A stretch of DNA of 64,000 nt from CAVQSS01 sp963746605 (GTDB lineage: Bacteria; Desulfobacterota; RBG-13-43-22): NCBI GenBank assembly GCA_963746605.1, contig CAVVCH010000052.1:62001-126000 (forward strand), read 5' to 3'. The notes under the pieces are model-generated. The model ran no database searches and was not told the origin of the DNA. It was given only the letters and a program-made list of their open reading frames with translations. Within the stretch, counting starts at the first letter, position 1, and every line of letters begins with the position of its first letter. The translations under genes and the position numbers were made by a program. Shown piece by piece: positions 8,907 to 16,510 of this stretch.

Positions 8907-9363
8907 CGGGGCGGATGAAACCAGCGGACGCGAGTCGAGAAGAATTTATTTTTACCCGACTGGCCGCCCGAATTTTTTCTTTCAACTGAACTCCCATATC
9001 GCCGACCGAATAGGATGCTCCCGGTTTGGCCAACACTTCCACCGCGCCGTCCTCAATCGCTTCCAAGGCCATCTTACTCCCCTTGGAAGACAAGGAACTG
9101 ACGATAATCACCGGAAGGGGATAATACTTCATCAACTTCCGCAGGAAGGTGAGGCCATCCATCCGGGGCATCTCAATGTCCAGCGTGATAACATCCGGTT
9201 TCAACTGAACAATTTTATCCCGGGCGACATAGGGATCAGGGGCCGTGCCCACCACCTCGATGTCTGGTTCGGCGGATAGTTCTTCGGAGAAGATCTTGCG
9301 GACAATGGCCGAGTCATCCACGATCAGGACTCTAATTTTCTTAGGGCTTAAATCTACCATCAT
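8881..9363 (-). CDS. cheB: CheB receiver domain (N-terminal part of split CheB)
   Basis: The 160-residue frame is a response-regulator receiver ('VLIVDDSAIVRKIF', phospho-acceptor Asp in 'VITLDIEMPRMDG', Lys in 'EVLAKPG') and the start of the CheB linker ('RAASRVKINSS'). It ends in an unusual tail that overlaps the catalytic frame. Together with 8301-8906 this makes a CheB of normal domain order and length (about 350 residues). Its start touches the stop codon of the cheD gene upstream, as expected inside this operon. Confidence 0.85.
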   Translation of the reverse strand: MMVDLSPKKIRVLIVDDSAIVRKIFSEELSAEPDIEVVGTAPDPYVARDKIVQLKPDVITLDIEMPRMDGLTFLRKLMKYYPLPVIIVSSLSSKGSKMALEAIEDGAVEVLAKPGASYSVGDMGVQLKEKIRAASRVKINSSRLASAGFIRPGGKSPPGP

Positions 9364-9893
9364 TAATTCGAACCCCCAAGTCGATAGGGATACCAGTCCT
9401 CCTCCCGCAATCGGTCCACTTTCAGGACCACCGCCTCGTTAGTGCCGGTGTTATAAATGAGTTTCCGACCTTTGGCCCCGCCTACATCTTCCGAGGTGAT
9501 CGGGATCCCCTGCTGCTGTAAAATTTTCCTGGCCATCTGTACGTTCTGGGGACCGATATCCTCTTCCGGGCGCTCCGTTCCTTGGGTTCCTCCTCCAAAA
9601 ATCTGGCCTTCCAGGCTTTTCCGACCGCCTCCTTCGGCGAGCATCAGTCGAATCATGGTCAAGACGGCCACATTGCCGTACCGGGTCGTCGCCTGGGCCG
9701 GATCGGCGGTTCGAGGATAGAGAAAATGGTTCATGGCGCCGATTCTATTTTGACGATCCCAAAGGCAGACCGCTACGCAGGATCCCAAGACAGTATAGAT
9801 CACCGTTTCTTCCCGGGATAAATAAAGAAATCCAGGTTTCAAGTAATATTCGTAGGCATTGAGGGCCTGGTTGGAATCCTGGACGATGGGCAA
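9363..9893 (-). CDS. cheD: CheD receptor glutamine deamidase, copy 1
   Basis: A 176-residue CheD. The catalytic residues are in place: Thr34 and Cys39 in 'YTVLGSCVAVCLWD' and His56 in 'GAMNHFLYP'. CheD deamidates glutamines of chemoreceptors and, in many systems, is bound by CheC. It lies between a cheX-type gene and cheB. A second, clearly different CheD is encoded at 11748 in the same operon. Confidence 0.9.
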   Translation of the reverse strand: MPIVQDSNQALNAYEYYLKPGFLYLSREETVIYTVLGSCVAVCLWDRQNRIGAMNHFLYPRTADPAQATTRYGNVAVLTMIRLMLAEGGGRKSLEGQIFGGGTQGTERPEEDIGPQNVQMARKILQQQGIPITSEDVGGAKGRKLIYNTGTNEAVVLKVDRLREEDWYPYRLGGSN

Positions 9894-9931
9894 CGTTTAT
9901 CCTCTTAATCAAATAGGTCCGGAAAGAAAGG

Positions 9932-10408
9932 TTAGTTTTCCATCTGGATTTCTAAACAGACCCTGCGGTCCTCAGCCAAAAAATCCAATCGTAAGCTTTC
10001 CGGCGAAGGACTCGGGCCAGCCGAATCCGCGAACCCAATGACCTCGGCCTCAGGGATGGTAAGGGCATATCCTCGCACCCGATCATATCGGGAAAAGAGA
10101 TTGCCGCAAATCATGTTGGTTAATTCATTTGTCATATCGATTACCTGCTGCTCTGAAGCCTCTTCTTCCAATCCGAGAAAATTGGTAGCCAAGCCTCGGG
10201 CCAGTGGAAAGGGCAAAAAAAGCCGCAGATTTCCACGCCGCTTGCCCTGGAAACCGAGACGGCATTTTAGCCAGGGTTCATTTGGAGACCAGGGGTTGGG
10301 ATGAGGTTCGCCGGAATCAGGGGTGTACGGCTCCAGGAAAACGAAAAACATAGTCTCGAAAACATGGCTGATGGCCCCGACCGCTGCTTCTCGCAGTTCA
10401 TTATCCAT
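9932..10408 (-). CDS. CheX-like phosphatase-family protein, second copy
   Basis: The 158-residue protein shows the CheX phosphatase signature with Glu95 and Asn98 in 'DMTNELTNMICGN'. The N-terminal half carries a Pro-rich insertion near residues 28-46 that the copy at 5203 lacks. It overlaps the upstream cheY by eight bases, so it is probably made together with its CheY substrate. Dephosphorylation of CheY-P is the expected role. Confidence 0.82.
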   Translation of the reverse strand: MDNELREAAVGAISHVFETMFFVFLEPYTPDSGEPHPNPWSPNEPWLKCRLGFQGKRRGNLRLFLPFPLARGLATNFLGLEEEASEQQVIDMTNELTNMICGNLFSRYDRVRGYALTIPEAEVIGFADSAGPSPSPESLRLDFLAEDRRVCLEIQMEN

Positions 10409-10787
10409 TGACCACCTCTAAGAGGCTGACTAAGGTGTCCCGGATGGCCTCCGGGTAGAAAGGCTTTTGAATATACCCGTTGATTCCCAAGGCCCTGGCC
10501 TCCTGAATCCGCTCTTCGCTGCCTTCAGTGGTGATCAGCACCACCGGGATATGGCGATAGTTTTGATCCTGCTTCAGTGCCCGGAGCAGTTCCAAACCGT
10601 TCATCCGGGGCATATTGAGATCGGTCAGGATGATATCCACCCAGCGATCGTTTAAGGCTTCCAGCGCCGCCTGCCCATCAACGGCCTCCCAGCATTCCCC
10701 GATTTCAAAACCGGAAAGGGCGACGGTTTTTTTGATCACCGTTCGCATGGTCTGCGAATCATCGACGATCAGCACATTATAAGCCAT
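10401..10787 (-). CDS. cheY: CheY-type single-domain response regulator
   Basis: The 128-residue receiver has all key residues: acidic pair Asp9-Asp10, phospho-acceptor Asp56 in 'IILTDLNMPRMNG', the Thr in 'VVLITTEGSE' and Lys in 'YIQKPFYPE'. It has no output domain. It would carry the CheA signal to the flagellar switch or act as a phosphate sink. It directly precedes a CheX-type phosphatase gene and follows the HDOD gene after about 110 bases. Confidence 0.92.
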   Translation of the reverse strand: MAYNVLIVDDSQTMRTVIKKTVALSGFEIGECWEAVDGQAALEALNDRWVDIILTDLNMPRMNGLELLRALKQDQNYRHIPVVLITTEGSEERIQEARALGINGYIQKPFYPEAIRDTLVSLLEVVNG

Positions 10788-10899
10788 GATCCTTCTCCGA
10801 GTACCTGCTTATCCTTTAAAGGGTTCGCGCCATCCGGGGTGAATTCTCTTTGACTTGGAATGCCCAGGCTTCATAAAAAAGGTTCAGCTGTCCAACCGA

Positions 10900-11751
10900 T
10901 TAATCCACCGCCAACCAGGATTCGACCACCTGCAGACGGTCATTGAGCTGAACAATACATTTTTCCACATCTTTTTCCCGAAGGCGGAATTGCTTCATTA
11001 TTTCCGGGTCCCCTTCATAGTACAGGCCGTCTGAGCCGCCGCCGATGCCCGTGAGCAAGGCCATACAGTTGGCCAAATGGATCAGGGCCACCAGGTCCGG
11101 ATCTTCACCCTGGCACAACCAGGGCGTATGATGGTATCGAACCGCCTCGATTATTGAGCGGGGGAACTTCCATTTTTCGGCGATCAATCCCCCCAGTTCA
11201 GCATGGTCCAGGCCTAACACCTCCCGCTCCGCGGCGATGAATGAATATCCTTTTTCCCTGACCAAGGACTTAATTTCCGCGAAGGTCTCCCGCACAAAGG
11301 CGCTGAGAACCACTTTGCCCATGTCGTGGAGCAGGGCGGCCGTAAACTGGGTGGCGCTGGGTTCCCGTTGAATTCGCTGTGCGACGATTTCGGTCAGGAT
11401 GGCGCAGCTTACCGAATGTTTCCACAAGGCCCCCGTGTCCAGGTCATATCCCTGGCAGGGGCCGGCCAAAACGCCTTGGAAGGACCGGTTTAGAATGATC
11501 TGCATTAAAGTATCGAACCCCACGAGCACCAGGGCTTCTCTCAAGGAGTGGACCTGGCGACGGAGGTTGAAATAGGCGGAATTGCAGACCTTCAGCACCT
11601 GGGAGGTAACCCCTTGATCGTATTGGATTATTTCCACCACATCCTGGGCCGAACTCCGGGGATTGTTGATAGACTCCAGTGCCCGGAGAATGATCGCCGG
11701 GAAAGGCGGCAGTTGGTCGATGGACTGAACGATCAAGGTGATTCGGTTCAT
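10900..11751 (-). CDS. HDOD domain protein
   Basis: The 283-residue protein is one HDOD domain: 'LPPFPAIILRALE' at the start, 'FTAALLHDMGKVVLSAF' in the middle, then 'HAELGGLIAEKWKFP' and 'AVRYHHTP'. HDOD domains are HD-like and usually lack hydrolase activity; they serve in signalling. The ATG overlaps the stop of the upstream cheD by four bases. HDOD proteins are common in Desulfobacterota chemotaxis operons, but the exact function here is unknown. Confidence 0.85.
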   Translation of the reverse strand: MNRITLIVQSIDQLPPFPAIILRALESINNPRSSAQDVVEIIQYDQGVTSQVLKVCNSAYFNLRRQVHSLREALVLVGFDTLMQIILNRSFQGVLAGPCQGYDLDTGALWKHSVSCAILTEIVAQRIQREPSATQFTAALLHDMGKVVLSAFVRETFAEIKSLVREKGYSFIAAEREVLGLDHAELGGLIAEKWKFPRSIIEAVRYHHTPWLCQGEDPDLVALIHLANCMALLTGIGGGSDGLYYEGDPEIMKQFRLREKDVEKCIVQLNDRLQVVESWLAVD

Positions 11752-12227
11752 AATTCGGTCTCTCCTTCACCCGAAGTCTTTAGCCAGACCTGGCCGGTGG
11801 CCATATCCAGTCGCACGGTCCGGTTAACCTGCCCGCCCACATTTTCCGCCTTGATCAGAACGTTATTGCGCCATAATATTTTTCGAATGGCCGCGTAATT
11901 GCGTTTGCCGATATTGAAGAAACCGGCGTTATCCATAATTTGGGAACCGCCCGCCACCTTAACAATCATCCGCCCCTTTTCCGCCCCAAACTTATAGGCT
12001 TCCTTGAAGAGCAGGGGGATCCCCGTATCGGCAAACATCCAGGGATTGCGTTTTGCCTTTTCCGGATCGATCTGGGATTCAGGCAGCATCAAATGCAGAA
12101 GTCCTCCCACCCGGGCCAAAGGATCAAACACCACCACCCCGATGCAGGAACCCAGGGCGTACGTAATCAAGGTGGCTTCGGGGTTTTTGGTAACCTTCAT
12201 ATCCGCGATGTCTACTACGATGCGCAC
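11748..12227 (-). CDS. cheD: CheD receptor glutamine deamidase, copy 2
   Basis: A 159-residue CheD, with Thr22 and Cys28 in 'ITYALGSCIGVVVFD' and His45 in 'GLLHLMLPE', the catalytic triad of the family. This copy is closer to the common short CheD form than the one at 9363. It lies 10 bases after cheR and overlaps the HDOD gene. Two intact CheD proteins in one operon suggest separate receptor targets or binding partners. Confidence 0.9.
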   Translation of the reverse strand: MRIVVDIADMKVTKNPEATLITYALGSCIGVVVFDPLARVGGLLHLMLPESQIDPEKAKRNPWMFADTGIPLLFKEAYKFGAEKGRMIVKVAGGSQIMDNAGFFNIGKRNYAAIRKILWRNNVLIKAENVGGQVNRTVRLDMATGQVWLKTSGEGETEL

Positions 12228-12237
12228 TATAACGGCC

Positions 12238-13101
12238 TTATTTCTTATAAATTGCCGGTTTAACGTATTTAAACGAGTGGGGAATCCCAGTCAGGCTCTC
12301 GGAGTGGCCGATAAAAAGGACACCCTCCGGGCCCAGGCACTGGTAAAAACGGTTCACCAAGGTTTCCTGGGTTTTTTTATCAAAATAGATCATCACATTG
12401 CGGCAAAAAATACAATCAAAGGGTTCCTGAAAAGGAAAAGGCTCCATCAAATTAAATCGTTTGAACTCTACAGGGTCTTTTATCCGGTTCTTGACTTTTA
12501 CATATTCCCTCCATTGGTGGTCCCCTTTTAAGAAATATTTCTTAATCAGCGGCGAAGGGATATTGCGAATTCGGTCCTGCTCGTAAATCCCGGCCATGGC
12601 CTTTTTCAGCACTTTGGTGGAGAGGTCCGTGGCTAATATTTTGATTTTCCATGTTTCCGGACGCTCCAACCCCTCCAGCAAGGTGATGGAAATGGAATAG
12701 ACCTCTTCCCCGGAGGAGCAACCGGCGCTCCAGACGCGAATTTGAGGGTCTGAACCTTTTCGGGCCGTTTTCCACCGGGGGAGCAGTTCGTTTTTCAGGT
12801 AGTCAAAATGGCTTTGTTCCCGGAAAAAACTGGTCAGGTTGGTGGAAATAGAGTCCAGGAGAAATACCAGTTCCTCTCCCGAATCGTCCTGGACCACATA
12901 TTGGTAGTAATCCCGGAAGGACTTGAATCGGCCCTGCCGGACTCGCTTGCTCAGCCGGGCCTTGATCAGCTCTTTCTTGCCGTTATGGAGCGAGATCCCG
13001 CTTTGCTCGTATACCAGGTGGCTGAATTTTTCGAAGTCGGCCTGGGTCAGTTCAAATTCAGAAACCGGCTGTTCCTGATTATACAAACACGGACTCCTCA
13101 T
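12238..13101 (-). CDS. cheR: Chemotaxis protein methyltransferase CheR
   Basis: The 287-residue protein has the CheR alpha-helical N-domain and a SAM-dependent methyltransferase domain. Motif I reads 'SAGCSSGEEVYSI', and 'DCIFCRNVMIYFDKKTQ' is the usual later motif. CheR methylates receptor glutamates. The ATG at 13101 overlaps cheW by 23 bases. A TTG at 13086 has a better-placed ribosome site (GAGGAG), so the true start may be there. No C-terminal TPR or extra domain is seen. Confidence 0.9.
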   Translation of the reverse strand: MRSPCLYNQEQPVSEFELTQADFEKFSHLVYEQSGISLHNGKKELIKARLSKRVRQGRFKSFRDYYQYVVQDDSGEELVFLLDSISTNLTSFFREQSHFDYLKNELLPRWKTARKGSDPQIRVWSAGCSSGEEVYSISITLLEGLERPETWKIKILATDLSTKVLKKAMAGIYEQDRIRNIPSPLIKKYFLKGDHQWREYVKVKNRIKDPVEFKRFNLMEPFPFQEPFDCIFCRNVMIYFDKKTQETLVNRFYQCLGPEGVLFIGHSESLTGIPHSFKYVKPAIYKK

Positions 13102-13585
13102 CCGCCGATAGGACCCGGTCGATATCCAACAGGATTTTAACCTGTCCCTTGACCTTGGCCAGGCCCAGAATAAAATCCGTATTGAGCGCGCTGCCCAAGT
13201 TGGGGGTAGGTTCGATGTCTTCTCCGGAAATATTCAAGACCTCGGAAACCGAATCTACAATAATCCCGATGGGGATGGATCCCGCGCTGCCCAAAATTTC
13301 GACTACAATGATACAGGTCCGATCGGTGTATTCTTCTTCCGGGATTCCGAATTTGGACCGCAGGGAAATAACCGGGATTACTTTGCCGCGCAGATTGATG
13401 ACACCCTTAATATGTTCCGGTGTTCGGGGAACCGAGGTGATCTCCAGGATACCGATGATTTCCCGGACCTTCAGGATTCCTATCCCGTATTCTTCCTGTC
13501 CCAGGGTAAAGGTCAAGTACTTTCCCTCTTTTCCTTTAAGGCCCTGATTAACAATGCCTTCCATTTTTCTGGCTGCTTCCGCCAT
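13079..13585 (-). CDS. cheW: CheW coupling protein
   Basis: A 168-residue CheW, coupling receptors to CheA. Typical family stretches are 'YLTFTLGQEEYGIGILKVREI', shortened here, and 'GVINLRGKVIPVISLR'. I choose the ATG at 13585 because 'gcaggagg' stands seven bases before it; an in-frame GTG at 13600 has no site. It follows the chemoreceptor gene and overlaps cheR. Confidence 0.92.
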   Translation of the reverse strand: MAEAARKMEGIVNQGLKGKEGKYLTFTLGQEEYGIGILKVREIIGILEITSVPRTPEHIKGVINLRGKVIPVISLRSKFGIPEEEYTDRTCIIVVEILGSAGSIPIGIIVDSVSEVLNISGEDIEPTPNLGSALNTDFILGLAKVKGQVKILLDIDRVLSADEESVFV

Positions 13586-13708
13586 GCTCGCCTCCTGCAC
13601 TTCGGTCGACTTTAAACCATAAGTCGCCTAGTTGAGTTTATCTTCCGATTAAAAATTCCGTTAACTTCATGTCCCGTATCGTCTCTAGCCTTTATCCCAC
13701 ATCGATTT

Positions 13709-15346
13709 TTAAAACGCCTTGAAATCTTCTTCATCCAAAGGGATTACCTGGTTGGGGAGAATTTCCCTCCCCGGAGCCAAGGGTAGTCCTTTGGCCGCCT
13801 CCCGGGTCGAAGGGGCGGGAATTCGTTTGGCCCCGGCCGCCCTCGCGGTAATCCGGCGATGCCCGTTTTGCCCGGTTTTGAACATGGCCATGATGGAGGC
13901 CAGCTCTTCGGCTCCGGCGGCGTTCTGCTGGGTCACTTTGTTCATTTCAGCGACGGCCTGGTTGACTTGCTCCAGGCCTTGAGCCTGTTCCCGGCTGGCC
14001 GCCGCCATTTCAGCAATCAAGTCCCTGACCTTGCCGGAATTTATGGTTGCCTCCCCGAAATTTTGATTGGTAAGGGTGACGACCCCAACACCTCCCTGGA
14101 TTTTTTTAACGATGTCTTCGATCAAGGCGGACGTGTTCCGGGCCGCCTCCGCGGCTCGCATGGCCAGATTGCGGACCTCATCGGCCACCACCGCGAATCC
14201 CGCCCCCGCTTCCCCGGCTCGAGCCGCCTCCACGGCGGCGTTCAGGGCCAGCAGATTGGTCTGGAAGGCGATTTCGTCGATGGTTTTGATGATCTTCTGG
14301 GTCTGCTCACTGGACGCAGCGATGTCCTTCATCGACTGGGTCAATTCCGTCATGGAAATGCTGGTTTTATCCATCAACTGGTTGTTGCCGGTAATCAGGG
14401 TATTGGCTTGGTGAGCGTTCTCGGCGTTTTGCTTGGTCATGGAGGACATTTGCTCCAGGGAGGAGGAGGTTTCCTCGATGGAGGCCGCCTGTTCGGAAGC
14501 CGCTTCCGATAAGGCCTGAGACATGGCGACGGATTGCCCGACCACCTCCCCGAATTTTTGGCGCATTTCATTGATCGCCGAGGACAATTCTCCGATCTCG
14601 TCCCGGGAATTGATCTGCATCTCCTGGGTGAGGTCCCCCTGGGCGATTTGTTGCACCGTTTGATTGGCCCGGTTGATCGGTCCGGTGATGGCGCGGGCCA
14701 AATAAATATTGACCCCCACCGATAAGACAATGGCGGCAATCAGGACCAGCGAAAAAAAGAACACGGTCTGATCAAAGCTCTTTAGTGCCTGATCATACTG
14801 CCCCTGGCTGGATTTGTCCTGGATCTCCAGTAAATCCTGAAGGGTTTTGTTCAGGAGTTGAAATTTTTCCTCCATCGAGCTGCTCACCATCATGGCGGCG
14901 GAATTGACATCCGCGGAAGACATATCGATGGCGTCTGAGGCCACTTTTTGGTAAACCTTCAATTGATCCAGGGCGGTTTGGAGTTTCTTTTTTTCTTCCG
15001 CCTCCAGGCCGGGCCGCTGCTGGAGTTTTGTGATCAAGGCCACGTTTTTCCCCAGGGCCGCTCCCTGGGCTTTTTCCAGTTCTTCCACCCGGGCTTTGCT
15101 GGTATTGGTGTTGATCCAATTCATCAGTTTATTCACATTGCCGTGGATGGCGCCGATGTCCTGCAGGATTTTGGCGAAGGCCTGGTAGTCCCTGAATTCC
15201 ACCTGGTAGATATCGGACAGGGCCCTTTTTTGTCCAACCAGTCCCCGGTAAGCCATGCCGGCCAGGACCAGCACAAATAGAATTACCACCAAGGGGCCGA
15301 CCAGAAGCTTTTTCATCATGGATAAGCGGTTGATTAACTGAAACAT
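13709..15346 (-). CDS. Methyl-accepting chemotaxis protein with four-helix-bundle sensor
   Basis: This intact 545-residue receptor has a membrane helix at 12-32, a periplasmic helical domain of the 4HB_MCP type (about 35-190), a second membrane helix ('FFFSLVLIAAIVLSVGVNIY'), a HAMP domain ('RAITGPINRANQTVQQI') and a long signalling coiled coil with the invariant tip 'DEIAFQTNLLALNAAVEAA'. The C-terminus 'VIPLDEEDFKAF' matches that of the receptor at 3460 nearly exactly. It lies between the two secreted Cache proteins and cheW. Its own sensor is not a Cache domain, so the secreted Cache proteins may act as its ligand-binding partners (inference). Confidence 0.92.
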   Translation of the reverse strand: MFQLINRLSMMKKLLVGPLVVILFVLVLAGMAYRGLVGQKRALSDIYQVEFRDYQAFAKILQDIGAIHGNVNKLMNWINTNTSKARVEELEKAQGAALGKNVALITKLQQRPGLEAEEKKKLQTALDQLKVYQKVASDAIDMSSADVNSAAMMVSSSMEEKFQLLNKTLQDLLEIQDKSSQGQYDQALKSFDQTVFFFSLVLIAAIVLSVGVNIYLARAITGPINRANQTVQQIAQGDLTQEMQINSRDEIGELSSAINEMRQKFGEVVGQSVAMSQALSEAASEQAASIEETSSSLEQMSSMTKQNAENAHQANTLITGNNQLMDKTSISMTELTQSMKDIAASSEQTQKIIKTIDEIAFQTNLLALNAAVEAARAGEAGAGFAVVADEVRNLAMRAAEAARNTSALIEDIVKKIQGGVGVVTLTNQNFGEATINSGKVRDLIAEMAAASREQAQGLEQVNQAVAEMNKVTQQNAAGAEELASIMAMFKTGQNGHRRITARAAGAKRIPAPSTREAAKGLPLAPGREILPNQVIPLDEEDFKAF

Positions 15347-15412
15347 ACCTACCTCCCTACGAAAGGCGGGGAAGCCGAGACCCGCAACGGTCCGGCTCCC
15401 CCACGCCGGTCT

Positions 15413-15862
15413 TTACTTGTAAATCCCGCAGCAAAAAATGAGATCATCCACTTTTTTTACAAAGGTGGTTTTGGCTTCCACCTTCTTGGAGACCGGGTTG
15501 GTCCATTTGTAGTCCACCCAGCCGCTACCTTTGGATTTGGCCGTCTCGACGGCTTCCTTAACAAATTGTTTGCCGTCAACATCTTTAATTTCATACATAT
15601 CCTTGCCGATCAATTTTTCGTTGGCGCCGTGGGCCAGGATCACCCCTTTCAGGTCCCAAACAAAGACATACACGTCCCCTTTTACAAACTGGCCTTTCTG
15701 GTTACTTACTTCAGCCAAGGTCTTATCCTTGCCGTTGGCCTTGTAAAAAGCGATGGCTTTGTCCACCAGAGCCGTAGCTTCCGCCGCCGAACTGGCCAAG
15801 GCGGCGCCGGCCACACCCAAAAGAAAAATCCCCGTTAAAAATAGTGCCAAAATTTTTCTCAT
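15413..15862 (-). CDS. Secreted single-Cache domain protein A
   Basis: The protein starts at 15862 (reading MRKILALF), where 'ggaggag' sits nine bases upstream; longer in-frame starts lack this. A signal peptide ends near 'GAALASSAAEA'. The rest (about 125 residues) is a single Cache (sCache_2-like) fold: 'VYVFVWDLKGVILAHG', 'GKDMYEIKDVDGKQFV', 'GSGWVDYKWTNP', ending 'CCGIYK'. There is no membrane anchor or signalling domain, so it should be free in the periplasm. It is one of two tandem paralogues between cheA and a receptor gene. Confidence 0.85.
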   Translation of the reverse strand: MRKILALFLTGIFLLGVAGAALASSAAEATALVDKAIAFYKANGKDKTLAEVSNQKGQFVKGDVYVFVWDLKGVILAHGANEKLIGKDMYEIKDVDGKQFVKEAVETAKSKGSGWVDYKWTNPVSKKVEAKTTFVKKVDDLIFCCGIYK

Positions 15863-15986
15863 CTGTTCGCACTCCTCCATTATTTTTAATTTTTGAGGCG
15901 GAGGTAATATCCGCCCGCCGTTCGGGAGAGCCAAACATTTGCCTGGGCCTCCATTGGTAATATGGGCACCACCCCTTTCGCCGTTG

Positions 15987-16457
15987 CTATTTTTTATAGA
16001 TTCCACAGCCAATCATCAAATCCCCATGTTTTTCAAGGTACATCGACTTGGGCTCGATCTTTTTGGTCAGGGGATTGGTGAACTTGTAATCCTGCCAGAA
16101 CTTGTCTTTGGTCTTAGCCAGATCGACCCGCTCCTTGATGAAGGCCTTTCCGTCCGGGTCTTTAAGTTCAATCAGGTCCTTTCCGGCCATTTTAGGGTTT
16201 TGCCCATGGGCCAGACATTTTCCGTTTAGATCATAGACCACCACATATAGGTCGCGATCGGTGAAAGGTCCTTTGGGGTTGCTGATTTCGGCAAACGCCT
16301 TTTCCTTGCCGTTGGCCTTGATATAGGCCGCGGCCTTCTTGACCAGGGCTTCCGCTTCCGCTGCGGTCCCGTATTCTGCCGCCTGGGCCAGACTTCCTCC
16401 CAAAAATAATCCGACAATCAACAATCCCAGCCACCAACTCACAGTTTTTCTTTCCAT
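15987..16457 (-). CDS. Secreted single-Cache domain protein B
   Basis: I place the start at 16457 (MERKTVS), where 'aaggaggg' stands four bases upstream. A signal peptide ends near 'GSLAQAAEYG'. The mature part is a single Cache domain ('LYVVVYDLNGKCLAHG', 'DLIELKDPDGKAFI', 'KFWQDYKFTNP', 'MIGCGIYKK'), a paralogue of the protein encoded just downstream. Like it, it has no transmembrane or signalling part. The position directly after cheA suggests a periplasmic ligand binder feeding a chemoreceptor, which is inference. Confidence 0.85.
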   Translation of the reverse strand: MERKTVSWWLGLLIVGLFLGGSLAQAAEYGTAAEAEALVKKAAAYIKANGKEKAFAEISNPKGPFTDRDLYVVVYDLNGKCLAHGQNPKMAGKDLIELKDPDGKAFIKERVDLAKTKDKFWQDYKFTNPLTKKIEPKSMYLEKHGDLMIGCGIYKK

Positions 16458-16510
16458 TATTCCCTCCTTCATTTGGTTTTATTTCAGTCTCCGATTTCGG
16501 CAAATGCTGA

